From: Echinicola jeungdonensis
GTDB lineage: Bacteria > Bacteroidota > Bacteroidia > Cytophagales > Cyclobacteriaceae
NCBI RefSeq assembly: GCF_030409905.1
Contig: NZ_JAUFQT010000001.1
Span: forward strand, 1,076,001 to 1,140,000
DNA length: 64,000 bases
Direction of reading: 5' to 3'
Position 1 is the stretch's first letter, and each line of letters opens with the position of its first letter. The notes beneath the pieces were generated by a model. That model was not told where the DNA came from. It made no database searches and saw nothing but the letters and a program-made list of their open reading frames with translations. This document shows positions 9,291 through 18,662 of this stretch, one piece after another. The position numbers were made by a program, and so were the translations under genes.

Positions 9291-10067
9291 TTATGATTTT
9301 AACTGCGCTCCCGTTTTCCCGAAGCGTCTTTCTCTTTTTTGAAAATCTTTTACCGCTTCCAACAGGTGCTCTTTTCTAAAGTCAGGCCACAACACATCTG
9401 TGAAATACAACTCTGTATAGGCCAATTGCCAAAGCAGGAAATTACTGATTCTCAATTCCCCGCTTGTCCTGATCAATAATTCAGGGTCAGGATAATCCTG
9501 GGTATGTAAATGGGAAGAAATCAATTCTTCCGTCACTTCTTCCGGGTCAATTTTTTTGTCAGCTACTTTTTGAACAATGCTTTTTACTGCTTCTTTTATT
9601 TCCCATCTTCCACTATAGCTTAAGGCTAGGATCAGGGTTAAACCATCATTTGAGGCGGTTTTTTCCATGGCCTCCCTTAATTTGGCTTGCCCTCTTTTGG
9701 GCAAACTGGAAAACTCCCCAATAGTTACTAGCTTGATATTGTCCTTAATCATGGCAGGGACTTGGTCGGTAAGGGTCTTTACCAGCAGTTCCATGATAGC
9801 ATTCACCTCCAACTTAGGACGGGACCAGTTTTCTGTAGAAAAGGTATAAAGGGTAAGGTATTTGACGCCAAGAGTTTTAGCACCTTCTATGGTTTCCCTT
9901 ACTGCTGTAATAGCATTCCGGTGGCCGAATACCCGTTGAGCACCTTTACTTTGTGCCCATCGGCCATTGCCATCCATAATTACAGCTATGTGGTTGGGGA
10001 TTCTTTCCTTGTCGATCGCTTCCTTCATTCCTGTTATTGTCCTAACTATATTTTTTTGGCGGTACAA
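9291..10067 (-). CDS. uppS: Isoprenyl transferase (undecaprenyl diphosphate synthase)
   Basis: A cis-prenyltransferase that extends farnesyl diphosphate to the C55 lipid carrier used for peptidoglycan and surface glycans. The frame is 258 residues. It shows the catalytic motif IAVIMDGNGRWAQSKG (Asp32), FSTENWSRP, and the C-terminal signature RTSGELRISNFLLWQLAYTE. The first Met may be too early: family members usually start about 10-15 residues before IPNHIAVIMDGNG, which would favour the Met at codon 14 (position 10028). It sits 5 bp before bamA. Confidence 0.95.
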   Translation of the reverse strand: MYRQKNIVRTITGMKEAIDKERIPNHIAVIMDGNGRWAQSKGAQRVFGHRNAITAVRETIEGAKTLGVKYLTLYTFSTENWSRPKLEVNAIMELLVKTLTDQVPAMIKDNIKLVTIGEFSSLPKRGQAKLREAMEKTASNDGLTLILALSYSGRWEIKEAVKSIVQKVADKKIDPEEVTEELISSHLHTQDYPDPELLIRTSGELRISNFLLWQLAYTELYFTDVLWPDFRKEHLLEAVKDFQKRERRFGKTGAQLKS

Positions 10068-10111
10068 AAATGGTATTTCTTTTTTAATATTCTATCCCAA
10101 ATGTCATTTAA

Positions 10112-10954
10112 TTAATATTTATAACATTCCACCTGATGGAAGGAATAGCTTAAAGTAACACCTAAAAAATAGTACCAATCTTTGTCTGATTTATTGCCAT
10201 AGTTAACCCCATACGGAGGTGGAACATCATAGGGGTCATCAGGATCAGGAACGTAATCAGGGTCAGGAAAGCGTGAAATATAATTTTCGTTATATTCTAT
10301 TTTATCCAGAAAATCTGTCACTGTTGGTCGGAATCCCATTTCCAAGGCCAAAAAGAGCCTTTCCCTCAAATGGTATTTGATCCCTATACCAAAGGGAATA
10401 ACAGGGGTACCCAGGGAATAACTTTCCTCAACACCTCCTTGTGGATTATCGGGATTTCCCTCAAATGACCTCCCATTACCAAAGAACAGGGCATACCCAA
10501 ACCCAATAAATCCATAAGGAGTATACCTGAATTTAGAATGTGGGGCTAGATAATCCAGGAAATGGAATTCCATAAGGGCATGACCCTCAATGAGGGTTCC
10601 CTTGAAAAAAGCATTTCTTGCCTCAGCCATGGCATCCAGTGGCCGAACACTATCTGCTGCATTCAAACGGGCTACCGAAGTCCCAAAACGGATACTCCAA
10701 ACATTGTCAAAATTTCGCCTGCCAAAAAACGTGCCTTGAAGACCTATCTGCCCGGGATCTACTCTCCGGATGATATCACCCGAATAAGTGGCAACCCCTA
10801 ATCCCAGACCATATTCATTTTGTTGGGCTTGTAGGCTGCCGGGCATTATTAGAAATACCAGGCTAACAATACCAACAAATACAATACACAATAGATTTTT
10901 GATTTTCCTCAAGACGCTGCAATTTATAAAGTACCCAACGAATAAAAAACCCAC
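10112..10954 (-). CDS. porG: DUF6089 family outer-membrane protein, PorG-like
   Basis: About 280 residues with an N-terminal hydrophobic segment ending SLQAQQ (a signal peptide; the true start may be internal, since the first 14 residues look like an extension), followed by alternating beta-barrel-like sequence such as YGLGLGVATYSGDII and PVIPFGIGIKYHLRERLFLALEMGFRP. This is DUF6089, to which the Porphyromonas type IX secretion component PorG belongs. The gene order nadK - DUF6089 - uppS - bamA - ompH - ompH is the same as I recall around porG there, which supports orthology. An unusual Pro/Asp-rich loop (PDPDYVPDPDDPYDVPPP) lies near the C-terminus. The role in secretion here is inferred, not shown. 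Confidence 0.75.
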   Translation of the reverse strand: MGFLFVGYFINCSVLRKIKNLLCIVFVGIVSLVFLIMPGSLQAQQNEYGLGLGVATYSGDIIRRVDPGQIGLQGTFFGRRNFDNVWSIRFGTSVARLNAADSVRPLDAMAEARNAFFKGTLIEGHALMEFHFLDYLAPHSKFRYTPYGFIGFGYALFFGNGRSFEGNPDNPQGGVEESYSLGTPVIPFGIGIKYHLRERLFLALEMGFRPTVTDFLDKIEYNENYISRFPDPDYVPDPDDPYDVPPPYGVNYGNKSDKDWYYFLGVTLSYSFHQVECYKY

Positions 10955-10986
10955 TTAAGTATCCTCAGGGTTAATTTATGTTAAAA

Positions 10987-11862
10987 CTAATTCCTCATAT
11001 CATATCCCCAATTCAGTTTTTTCCTTAGGGTATCAAAAAAACTGTAATCGTGGAATTTTACCAGTTTGGCAGAAAACCTTTCCCGTTTCACTGTCAACAA
11101 GGCTGAGGCGTCCACAGCGGTGGACCTTGAGTCCAATGAGATCAGAAACTTTTTGCTCCGTCCCTCTATCGAAAAACTAATTTCACTTTCATCTGAAACA
11201 ATCATTGGTCTTACATTCAAATTATGTGGACTAACTGGCGTGATAACAAAATTTTTCGCCATAGGGGAGATCAATGGCCCTCCACAACTCAGGGAATAGC
11301 CTGTGGATCCTGTAGGAGTAGCCACTATCAGCCCATCAGCCCAATAACTGTTCAAGTATTCCCCATCAATGTATGTGTGAACGGTAATCATGGAGGAGGT
11401 ATCCCGTTTATGAATGGTGAATTCATTCAACCCATAGGGAACACCACTAAATAATGGCTTATCCGATTCCATCCGGATCAAGGTCCTGTCCTGAATGGTG
11501 TACTGCTGATCAAATAAGACTTCTATGGCCTTACCAACATCCTCTTTGGCAATGGTGGCCAAAAAACCCATCCTTCCTGTATTGATGCCCAATATTGGAA
11601 TTTCATAAGCTCCCACCATGGATACCGTATCCAGGAGTGTACCATCTCCGCCTACAGAGATCACGAACTCCATAGATTCCAACTCTTTCCGGTTACCTAA
11701 TATGGTAAATCCGGTAGCTTTTGCTCCGGATTTCTTCATGGTTTTATAAAAGGCCTCGGTCAAAAAAACTTCCGCCTGATGATAATGCAATGCAGCGATT
11801 AACTGCTCAATATATGGAACAAATTCTTTTTGAAAACCTATTCCATGTATAGTAATCTTCAT
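10987..11862 (-). CDS. nadK: NAD kinase
   Basis: Phosphorylates NAD to NADP in the cytoplasm. The 291-residue protein has the GGDGTLLD motif at 71-78, the NTGRMGFLA motif, and the downstream signature ADGLIVATPTGSTGYSLSCGG, which together form the nucleotide sites of the PpnK family. Length is normal. It lies 14 bp after the CBS-domain gene and about 30 bp before the porG-like gene, so it is internal to the envelope operon. Confidence 0.95.
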   Translation of the reverse strand: MKITIHGIGFQKEFVPYIEQLIAALHYHQAEVFLTEAFYKTMKKSGAKATGFTILGNRKELESMEFVISVGGDGTLLDTVSMVGAYEIPILGINTGRMGFLATIAKEDVGKAIEVLFDQQYTIQDRTLIRMESDKPLFSGVPYGLNEFTIHKRDTSSMITVHTYIDGEYLNSYWADGLIVATPTGSTGYSLSCGGPLISPMAKNFVITPVSPHNLNVRPMIVSDESEISFSIEGRSKKFLISLDSRSTAVDASALLTVKRERFSAKLVKFHDYSFFDTLRKKLNWGYDMRN

Positions 11863-11876
11863 TGAGAAAATAGCTT

Positions 11877-12542
11877 TTAAATATCTAAAAAGCGAAGCAG
11901 GTTATCCAATCTGTCCTGCTCCCCACTCACTCCCATTTCTTCCTGGTAATGGTCAATAATTTTATACCCAAAACGCTCCAATGTCGCTTTGATATGTTTT
12001 AAATCAATTTGGTCAACTTTTAGGGTCAATTTAATTTTATTTTCATCCAAAGGATCATTGGTTATAAAACTGCTAAGGATTTTGGTATTTTCAGACTCTA
12101 TCACCCTTGCTATTTCATAAAGGCTGTATTCAGTCATCAACATGGACAAAACCAATACCCCTCCTTGGGTCTGAATAGCCATGGAGTCAGCAAAGGCAGC
12201 AATGGCATCCTCCAGGGTTACCACTCCATGGTAAGTATTTTCCCGGTCCACCACAGCAACCATATTAGTCTGAAATTCGGATGCCACTCTCAAAACATCA
12301 TAAATATGTTTATCCTTAAAAACAAAGCAGTTGTCAGCCTCCAACTCCACCTCACCAATGGTCAACTCAGGGTTGTTGATATGGTAGATCATTTCATCGG
12401 TAATCAAGCCTTTAAATTTCCCTTCCTCGACCACCGGTAATACATTGGTACGAATTTCCTCCATCCAGGACAAGGCCATCTTCACCTTATCCGAATACTT
12501 CAATGGGGGGATTAAATTATTAATAAATTCGTACGCCTGCAT
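11877..12542 (-). CDS. CBS-domain pair protein
   Basis: Cytoplasmic 221-residue protein. A tandem CBS pair (about 1-130) with VLPVVEEGKFKGLITDEMI in the first repeat and MVAVVDRENTYHGVVTLEDAI in the second is followed by an ACT-like C-terminal region (about 135-200; LSMLMTEYSLYEIARVIESENTKILSSFI). CBS pairs bind adenine nucleotides and act as energy or ligand sensors. No enzyme domain is attached. This gene is conserved at the head of the nadK-porG-uppS-bamA cluster in Bacteroidota, but its function is not known. It appears to be the first gene of the operon; the promoter should lie in the 312 bp upstream. Confidence 0.8.
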   Translation of the reverse strand: MQAYEFINNLIPPLKYSDKVKMALSWMEEIRTNVLPVVEEGKFKGLITDEMIYHINNPELTIGEVELEADNCFVFKDKHIYDVLRVASEFQTNMVAVVDRENTYHGVVTLEDAIAAFADSMAIQTQGGVLVLSMLMTEYSLYEIARVIESENTKILSSFITNDPLDENKIKLTLKVDQIDLKHIKATLERFGYKIIDHYQEEMGVSGEQDRLDNLLRFLDI

Positions 12543-12854
12543 GTTTAAAGATATTAAATTGAACTCATTTAATAAAACGTTAATCTTCAGTCCCTAGTTT
12601 TCAAGTATTAAGCTCTAATTGTCCGACACTAGCCATTACCTCTCTTGACCCAACACTTAATCCATAGTTTAAGTAGCTAATAATCAACGATCCTTGCATT
12701 TAATATACATTAAATCGCTGAATATTTTTCAAATTACCGAAAATTGGACCCCAATCTTTTTGCCAATGGCCTTGTAGGTTTGAGATAATACAAATGGATT
12801 TAATCCGGTTACTTTAACAAACCCCATCCAAAACAAGACAAAAATAATAGTTGA
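12543..12854. other. Intergenic region, 312 bp
   Basis: No open frame or RNA gene seen. It should hold the promoter of the minus-strand envelope operon and the end of the minus-strand glutamine amidotransferase gene. No strong terminator hairpin was found by eye. Confidence 0.5.
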
Positions 12855-13445
12855 TCAGGAAAATTCCTGTTGGCAAAACACCCTTGCCCAATTGCAAATG
12901 ATGTCAATTCCAAACTCTGTCAGGTAAGCTTCAGGGTGAAATTGAATACCTATAATTGGGAGGGATTGGTGCTCCATGGCCATTAAATTCCCTTCACAGG
13001 TTTCCAACAAAGGCTTCAAACAATTAGGCAAAGGCCCTAATTCCAGGGAATGGTAACGCGTCACATTAAAAGTATGGGGAATACCTTCAAAAACCGGATG
13101 GGGTCTTAGCTGCCTTACAGGAAAAACTTTCCCATGTACAGGCATAGCGCATTTAATGACCTTTGCTCCAAAATATTCTCCAATTGCCTGATGGCCAAGG
13201 CAAACTCCAAGCACTGGAATTTTATCATGATAATAATCCAGGATTTCCAAAAGATTTCCCGCCTTTGAGGGGGTTTCAGGTCCAGGCGACAGCACTAATC
13301 CCGCATAATTTTCCTTTTTCAAAGCGGAAAGGGGTAGATCATTTCGGACAACCTTAAGTTTCAAGCCACATTGCTTGAAATAATCCGCAAGGATATGGGA
13401 AAAAGAATCAAAATTATCAATCAGCAGTAGCATTTCCCCCTTCAC
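12855..13445 (-). CDS. Class I glutamine amidotransferase (anthranilate/ADC synthase component II-like)
   Basis: A 196-residue GATase: LLIDNFDSFSHILADYF at the N-terminus, LSPGPETPSKAG, the nucleophile elbow GVCLGHQAIGE with Cys82, and the C-terminal catalytic FHPEAYLTEFG with His170 and Glu172. This is the TrpG/PabA type that feeds ammonia to anthranilate or aminodeoxychorismate synthase. No component I (trpE/pabB) is nearby; the neighbours are cvpA and yqeY, so a PabA-like folate role is as likely as tryptophan synthesis. The start may be Met5 (MLLLIDN). Either start overlaps the end of cvpA, by 29 or 17 bp, so the genes are probably translationally coupled. Confidence 0.85.
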   Translation of the reverse strand: MKGEMLLLIDNFDSFSHILADYFKQCGLKLKVVRNDLPLSALKKENYAGLVLSPGPETPSKAGNLLEILDYYHDKIPVLGVCLGHQAIGEYFGAKVIKCAMPVHGKVFPVRQLRPHPVFEGIPHTFNVTRYHSLELGPLPNCLKPLLETCEGNLMAMEHQSLPIIGIQFHPEAYLTEFGIDIICNWARVFCQQEFS

Positions 13446-13968
13446 TTATATCAATTAAATCCTGAATTCCCTCCATCGCATCACGAATGGCCGGGGTAAA
13501 AGTATCCAAAAGGTCAATCACTACCGGTGCTATAGGCTGAACAATAGGATATAGGGAAGATTCCTCCATTTTTTCCTCGGGAAGAACCACCTCAAAAGAG
13601 TGGCCCACCCAGAATAACAAACTCACCATAAATGCCCATTTCAACATACCCAAAACGGCCCCGGCAAAATTATCAAAGGCTCCAAGAATGGTCAAATCCA
13701 TGGTTTTCTTGACCAGGTAGGCCAAAAGCCTGATGACTAAAACCACAAAAATAAAAATGATCAAAAAGGAGACAAATGGTAACATAAACGTAAGGCTTTC
13801 CACCCTTTCAGCCAAAATAGCTGCCCCCCAGTGCATAAATTTAAAAGCCAATACTAACCCCACAATAAAAGCCACCACAGAAAGCACTCCAATAAAAAGC
13901 CCCTGCTTGTAACCACTGTAAGCCCCAATGGCCAATAATATCAATATGACCCAATCTATGGTACCCAA
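13417..13968 (-). CDS. CvpA family membrane protein
   Basis: A 183-residue inner-membrane protein with four predicted helices (about 5-20, 27-47, 62-86, 104-123). It opens with the family motif IDWVILILLAIGAYSGYKQG and has GAFDNFAGAVLGMLKWAF before the last helix, both typical of CvpA (named for colicin V production). The soluble C-terminal tail (about 130-183) is acidic. Family members contribute to envelope stress tolerance and sometimes sit near purine genes. It lies 10 bp after yqeY and overlaps the amidotransferase gene. Confidence 0.85.
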   Translation of the reverse strand: MGTIDWVILILLAIGAYSGYKQGLFIGVLSVVAFIVGLVLAFKFMHWGAAILAERVESLTFMLPFVSFLIIFIFVVLVIRLLAYLVKKTMDLTILGAFDNFAGAVLGMLKWAFMVSLLFWVGHSFEVVLPEEKMEESSLYPIVQPIAPVVIDLLDTFTPAIRDAMEGIQDLIDISEGGNATAD

Positions 13969-13978
13969 TGAATTTGAC

Positions 13979-14425
13979 CTATGCCAATAATCCTTTTACC
14001 TTTTGGGAAATCAATTTTCCATCCGCTTTTCCTGCCAGTTTCTTGGTAGCTACACCCATCACTTTCCCCATGTCTTTGGGCCCTTCTGCTCCCACCTCGG
14101 CAATAATTTCCTTTAATGCTGCCTCCAGCTCCTCCTCAGAAAGTTGTTTTGGAAGGAATTCATTGATAATGTCAAGTTCATCCTGCTCCACCTCTGCCAG
14201 GTCCTGTCTGTTCTGCTGAAGGTAAACTTCTAAAGAATCCTTTCTCTGTTTGGCAGCTTTAGAAAGTAATTTGATTTCTTCTTCCTCAGTCATGCCTTTT
14301 TCTGAACCCTTTGATTCCTCCAAAAGTATCAGGGACTTAATTGACCGTAAAGCCCGCAGCCTATCCTTATTTTTAGCCAACATGGCCTTTTTAATTTCTC
14401 CTTCTACACTTTGCTTTAAACTCAT
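13979..14425 (-). CDS. GatB/YqeY domain-containing protein
   Basis: A cytoplasmic 148-residue protein of the YqeY family, homologous to the tail domain of GatB (the tRNA-amidotransferase subunit). It shows LRALRSIKSLILLEESKGSE, the central EQDELDIINEFLPKQLSEEEL and GPKDMGKVMGVATKKLAGKADGK, the hallmark C-terminal block. The protein is all-helical and may touch tRNA, but its role is not settled. It is the first gene of a minus-strand unit with cvpA and the amidotransferase, and is divergent from pdxJ. Confidence 0.9.
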   Translation of the reverse strand: MSLKQSVEGEIKKAMLAKNKDRLRALRSIKSLILLEESKGSEKGMTEEEEIKLLSKAAKQRKDSLEVYLQQNRQDLAEVEQDELDIINEFLPKQLSEEELEAALKEIIAEVGAEGPKDMGKVMGVATKKLAGKADGKLISQKVKGLLA

Positions 14426-14450
14426 TATTTTACGTTTATGTTTTTAGGTG

Positions 14451-14458
14451 TATTTTTG
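14451..14458 (+). promoter_or_regulatory. Candidate -7 element upstream of pdxJ
   Basis: TATTTTTG matches the Bacteroidota -7 consensus TAnnTTTG and lies 28 bp before the pdxJ ATG. No clear TTG -33 element is seen at the right distance, so this is only a candidate. Confidence 0.35.
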
Positions 14459-14486
14459 TAACAAAATTAGAGCATATTTTAATAAA

Positions 14487-15206
14487 ATGACCAAATTAAG
14501 CGTAAATATTAACAAAGTTGCAACCCTTCGCAATGCAAGGGGAGGAAACAATCCTGATGTCATTCAAGTTGCTTTGGATGCAGAAAAATTTGGGGCTGAA
14601 GGAATCACCGTCCACCCCAGGCCAGATGAAAGACACATCCGCTATGATGATGTCATGCAACTTAAAGATGCGGTCACCACAGAATTTAACATAGAAGGGT
14701 ATCCGGATAAAAGATATATGGAAATCATCCGCCTGGTTAAACCTGCCCAGGCAACATTGGTACCTGACCCTCCTGAAGTTTTGACCTCCAATACAGGCTG
14801 GGATACCATTTCACATCAGGAAATGCTCAAAGATATTATTGCAGAACTCCATGAATATGACACCCGGACTTCCATATTTATCAACCCAGTAGCCAAATAC
14901 TTTGAACCAGCCAAGCTTACAGGTACGGACAGGGTGGAGCTATATACAGAACCTTATGCTTCCAATTATCGAACCAACAAGCAAACTGCTGTGAAACCCT
15001 ATGTGGAAGTGGCAGAAATTGCACGGGAATTGGGTTTAGGTCTCAATGCCGGACATGATTTGGACCTCAACAACCTCAGGTTTCTAAAAGAACATATCCC
15101 TTATTTGGATGAAGTTTCCATTGGCCATGCCCTGATCTGTGATGCATTATATTTTGGTCTGGAAAACACCATCCAAATGTACCTAAGACAGTTGGAGGAT
15201 ATTTAA
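14487..15206 (+). CDS. pdxJ: Pyridoxine 5'-phosphate synthase
   Basis: Condenses 1-deoxyxylulose 5-phosphate with 3-amino-2-oxopropyl phosphate to form pyridoxine 5'-phosphate (DXP-dependent vitamin B6 pathway). From the ATG at 14487 the product is 239 residues: [20 protein letters not shown], the phosphate and catalytic region [18 protein letters not shown], then [13 protein letters not shown] and the end motif [18 protein letters not shown]. An earlier in-frame ATG (14448) would add 13 unconserved residues and overlap the promoter-like element, so the internal start is preferred. It is divergent from yqeY. Confidence 0.95.
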   Translation: MTKLSVNINKVATLRNARGGNNPDVIQVALDAEKFGAEGITVHPRPDERHIRYDDVMQLKDAVTTEFNIEGYPDKRYMEIIRLVKPAQATLVPDPPEVLTSNTGWDTISHQEMLKDIIAELHEYDTRTSIFINPVAKYFEPAKLTGTDRVELYTEPYASNYRTNKQTAVKPYVEVAEIARELGLGLNAGHDLDLNNLRFLKEHIPYLDEVSIGHALICDALYFGLENTIQMYLRQLEDI

Positions 15207-15301
15207 CCTTTTCTTTTGGGACTCATTTTATTTTATTCCCAATTTTCTAAGGGCAAAACCTATCAGATCAATACCTTTGAATCCACAATGAATTAACCAG
15301 T

Positions 15302-16063
15302 ATGACATTAAATTATAAGAAAATAGGGCAGGGAGAACCATTGATCATTCTTCACGGACTTTTTGGTTCAGCAGACAATTGGATGAGTATAGCCAAGGAG
15401 TTAGAAAATGATTTCACCATATATTTGGTAGACCAAAGGAACCATGGGGAAAGCCCAAAAAGTGACGAATGGACCTATAAAGCCATGGCGGAAGACTTAG
15501 CAGGTTTTTTGACCTCCCAAGGCCTGGAAGCGGTAAATCTTATGGGACATTCCATGGGCGGAAAAACTGCTATGAACTTTGCCCTGAAATACCCGGGGAA
15601 AGTCAAAAAACTCATTATTGCAGACATTGCCCCCCGCTATTATGATCCTCATCACCAATCTATCCTGGAAGGGCTAAATGCTATCGACTTGGAAAACCTT
15701 TCTTCCCGGAAAGAAGCAGAAGATACCCTATCCAAATATATATCCGAAAAGGGTATCCGCCAGTTTTTGCTAAAAAACCTGGGAAGAAATGAAGAAAGTA
15801 AATTTACCTGGAAGGTAAACCTCCCTGTTATTACAGAAAAAATAGAAAATGTTGGCGAGGCCTTACAGGGAAATCAGACTTTTGAAAACCCAACCCTGTT
15901 TATGCGTGGTGCCAATTCGGATTATATACAAGATCAAGACAAGGCCGATCTGGAGAAATTTTTCCCTGATTATAAACTAATATCCATTAAAAATGCCGGC
16001 CATTGGCTTCATGCTGAACAACCTGCCGCTGTGGTAGCCACCATAAAGGCTTTTTTGAAGTAA
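15302..16063 (+). CDS. Alpha/beta-fold hydrolase (YbfF-like esterase)
   Basis: A cytoplasmic hydrolase of 253 residues. It shows the oxyanion region LHGLFGSADNW, DQRNHGESP, the nucleophile elbow MGHSMGGKTA with Ser84, and the C-terminal catalytic His in NAGHWLHAEQP. The pattern resembles the E. coli YbfF acyl-CoA/ester hydrolases. The natural substrate cannot be deduced. It follows pdxJ on the same strand after about 95 bp and precedes the methyltransferase gene by 26 bp. Confidence 0.85.
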   Translation: MTLNYKKIGQGEPLIILHGLFGSADNWMSIAKELENDFTIYLVDQRNHGESPKSDEWTYKAMAEDLAGFLTSQGLEAVNLMGHSMGGKTAMNFALKYPGKVKKLIIADIAPRYYDPHHQSILEGLNAIDLENLSSRKEAEDTLSKYISEKGIRQFLLKNLGRNEESKFTWKVNLPVITEKIENVGEALQGNQTFENPTLFMRGANSDYIQDQDKADLEKFFPDYKLISIKNAGHWLHAEQPAAVVATIKAFLK

Positions 16064-16089
16064 AATGAACCATTCAGCCTTACCTTGAT

Positions 16090-16803
16090 ATGAAAAAAGG
16101 AAAGCTTTACCTGATCCCCAATATCCTTGCCCCTAATACCGAAAATGAGGTAATAAGCCCACAGGTCAAATCGGTAATTTCAAACACCCGTTTTTTTCTG
16201 GCAGAAAATCTTAGGACAGCAAGAAGATATATTTCCAGTTTGAAACTGGGATTAACCATTGAGGATCTTCATTTGGAGATTTTGGACAAAAAAACAAAAC
16301 CAACCCAAATTCCTACTTTGATGCAACCGGCGCTGGAGGGACAGGATATTGGAATCATTTCAGAAGCAGGTTGTCCGGGAATAGCCGACCCCGGCTCATT
16401 GGCAGTGGCATTTGCCCATCAAAAAGGAATCCAGGTGGTCCCCCTCTCAGGACCATCCTCCATGTTTTTGGCCCTGATGGGTTCAGGCTTCAATGGGCAA
16501 TCTTTTGCTTTTCACGGCTATTTGCCCATTGACAAAAAGGCCAGAGCTGAAGCTATCCGCCAATTAGAAAGTGAATCTGCCCGATTTCAGAAAACTCAGA
16601 TTTTCATGGAAACCCCATTTAGGAACGACCAACTATTGGATGACCTGAAAAAGACCCTCCATCCCAACACCAAATTATGCATAGCCAAAAACATTACCGG
16701 TCCGGATGAACTCATCCAAACCAAAACGATGGCTCAATGGAAAAAAGCCAAAATCGACTTGCACAAAATCCCTACTGTATTTGTGCTTTACGCCAGTGCC
16801 TGA
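16090..16803 (+). CDS. Tetrapyrrole-methylase-fold SAM methyltransferase, RsmI-like
   Basis: A 237-residue protein of the tetrapyrrole methylase fold. SEAGCPGIADPGSLAVAFAH and VVPLSGPSSMFLALMGSGFN are the SAM-site and substrate signatures of RsmI (16S rRNA C1402 2'-O-methyltransferase). Classic RsmI is longer (about 285 residues) and begins with GTLYIVATPIGN; this one begins GKLYLIPNILAPNTEN, which marks the short RsmI-like paralog of Bacteroidota, so the rRNA target should not be assumed. It probably shares a transcript with the hydrolase upstream. Confidence 0.8.
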   Translation: MKKGKLYLIPNILAPNTENEVISPQVKSVISNTRFFLAENLRTARRYISSLKLGLTIEDLHLEILDKKTKPTQIPTLMQPALEGQDIGIISEAGCPGIADPGSLAVAFAHQKGIQVVPLSGPSSMFLALMGSGFNGQSFAFHGYLPIDKKARAEAIRQLESESARFQKTQIFMETPFRNDQLLDDLKKTLHPNTKLCIAKNITGPDELIQTKTMAQWKKAKIDLHKIPTVFVLYASA

Positions 16804-16933
16804 AATGGGTAACCAATCCCGTAAATTATCCAATGCCATTACCCTAAAATTTTAATCTGAACCCAAAATTTTTTATTTCCTCCTTAAACTGTAATTTTAC
16901 ACGCCATTAAAAAAAAGGAAAACACTACCATAT

Positions 16934-18187
16934 ATGTCATATTTGTTCACCTCAGAGTCTGTTTCTGAAGGACACCCGGATAAAATATCCGATCAGATAT
17001 CAGATGCATTAATAGATAATTTTCTGGCTTTTGATCCCAAATCCAAAGTAGCCTGTGAAACCCTTGTAACTACAGGGCAGGTTGTATTGGCAGGGGAAGT
17101 AAAGTCTGACACTTATTTAGATGTTCAAAAAATCGCCCGGGATGTCATCAACAGAATCGGATACACCAAAGGTGACTACATGTTTGACGGTAAATCCTGC
17201 GGAGTTTTGTCGGCCATACATGAGCAATCTCCAGACATCAATCAAGGGGTGGACAGGACCAGCCCTGAGGAGCAGGGTGCCGGCGACCAAGGCATGATGT
17301 TTGGGTATGCCACCAGAGAATCCGCCAACTTTATGCCTTTGGCTTTGGACCTTTCTCACAGGCTTTTGAAAGAATTGGCCTCATTGAGAAGGGAAAATAA
17401 GGACATCACCTATCTGCGGCCGGATGCCAAAGCCCAGGTTACCATCGAATACAGTGATGATAATGTTCCTCAAAGGATCGATGCCATCGTCATTTCCACC
17501 CAACATGATGATTTTGGGGAAGAAGAAGTCATGTTGAAAAAGATCAAACAGGATATTCTTGACATTCTGATTCCAAGGGTAAAAGCCCAGTTACTTCCAG
17601 AGATTCAGGCTTTGTTTACCGATGAAATCAAATATCATATTAACCCTACCGGAAAATTTGTAATTGGAGGGCCTCATGGGGACACTGGACTTACAGGAAG
17701 GAAGATCATCGTAGACACTTATGGAGGTAAAGGTGCCCACGGCGGGGGAGCATTTTCCGGAAAGGATCCATCAAAAGTGGACCGATCTGCCGCTTACGCC
17801 ACCAGACATATTGCCAAAAACATGGTTGCTGCAGGGATTGCCGATGAAGTATTGGTGCAAGTATCCTATGCCATCGGGGTGGCTGAGCCCATGGGATTGT
17901 ACGTCAATACCCACGGAACGGCCAAAGTTGCACTTTCAGATGGTGAAATTGCCAGAAAAATTTCCAAGATATTTGACATGCGGCCCTATGCCATTGAGCA
18001 AAGGCTTAAATTGAGAAACCCCATATATGAAGAAACCGCTGCCTATGGGCATATGGGAAGAAAAAATGAAGTGGTTACCAAATCCTTCGTTTCACAGGAT
18101 GGCACATCCGTTACTTTGGATGTGGAATTGTTCACCTGGGAAAAGCTGGATTATGTAGATCAAATCAAAAAAGCATTTAACCTATAA
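16934..18187 (+). CDS. metK: Methionine adenosyltransferase (SAM synthetase)
   Basis: Makes S-adenosylmethionine from methionine and ATP. The 417-residue protein carries the ATP/metal motif [14 protein letters not shown], the hexapeptide-containing [12 protein letters not shown], and [19 protein letters not shown] near the C-terminal third. It is longer than E. coli MetK (384), as is common in Bacteroidota. A clear terminator follows. No SAM riboswitch was recognised in the 130 bp upstream. Confidence 0.97.
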   Translation: MSYLFTSESVSEGHPDKISDQISDALIDNFLAFDPKSKVACETLVTTGQVVLAGEVKSDTYLDVQKIARDVINRIGYTKGDYMFDGKSCGVLSAIHEQSPDINQGVDRTSPEEQGAGDQGMMFGYATRESANFMPLALDLSHRLLKELASLRRENKDITYLRPDAKAQVTIEYSDDNVPQRIDAIVISTQHDDFGEEEVMLKKIKQDILDILIPRVKAQLLPEIQALFTDEIKYHINPTGKFVIGGPHGDTGLTGRKIIVDTYGGKGAHGGGAFSGKDPSKVDRSAAYATRHIAKNMVAAGIADEVLVQVSYAIGVAEPMGLYVNTHGTAKVALSDGEIARKISKIFDMRPYAIEQRLKLRNPIYEETAAYGHMGRKNEVVTKSFVSQDGTSVTLDVELFTWEKLDYVDQIKKAFNL

Positions 18188-18188
18188 T

Positions 18189-18214
18189 AAAAGCGGCCCT
18201 TGAGCCGCTTTTTT
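18189..18214 (+). terminator. Rho-independent terminator of metK
   Basis: AAAAGCGGC (18189-18197) pairs with GCCGCTTTT (18204-18212) around a 6-nt loop and is followed by T residues. It starts 2 bp after the metK stop codon. Confidence 0.9.
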
Positions 18215-18480
18215 CATTATATTTTTTTAATTGCTATAGAAGTTATTGGGTTAATGGGAATCCTACTGCTTTTAACTGGATAACCATTTCCTAAAACCCA
18301 TCGGTAAAAGAGTAATATTCCCTTTTTCTGTTAACTTAAAATTGGAAGACGTATCTTTCAATATATCGTGTCCTCGTACATCGTACCCTGTACTTTGTAC
18401 AATCAACTTGTTTTGAGAGGCTTCAGATTGTTCTTATTCACTGCCCCCGCTTTTTTAGGCCTCTTTGGGAAATAGACATA

Positions 18481-18514
18481 ATTAACCTTTTAGTGACTTA
18501 ACTAAAAGGTTAAT
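18481..18514. repeat. Perfect 14-bp inverted repeat
   Basis: ATTAACCTTTTAGT (18481-18494) and ACTAAAAGGTTAAT (18501-18514) are exact complements around a 6-nt loop. The stem is AT-rich and followed by TTTGTTTTT on the plus strand. It may be a weak terminator or a small palindromic element between metK and the insertion sequence. The rest of 18215-18588 shows no gene. Confidence 0.6.
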
Positions 18515-18662
18515 TTGTTTTTAGGGTACTTTGAAGTAAAATTCAGAGTACAATTTGTGTAAGGAAAAGTACAATTACTGAATTGAAGGGGTTGATTTTT
18601 GGGGTGGTTTTGACAATTGGACACACCTGTCCTGTAATCCTTCTTTCCGGCGGTAGTTTTTG

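Noticed and set aside
16804..16933. SAM riboswitch upstream of metK
   Set aside because: No SAM-I, SAM-II or SAM/SAH-type core could be recognised in these 130 bp.
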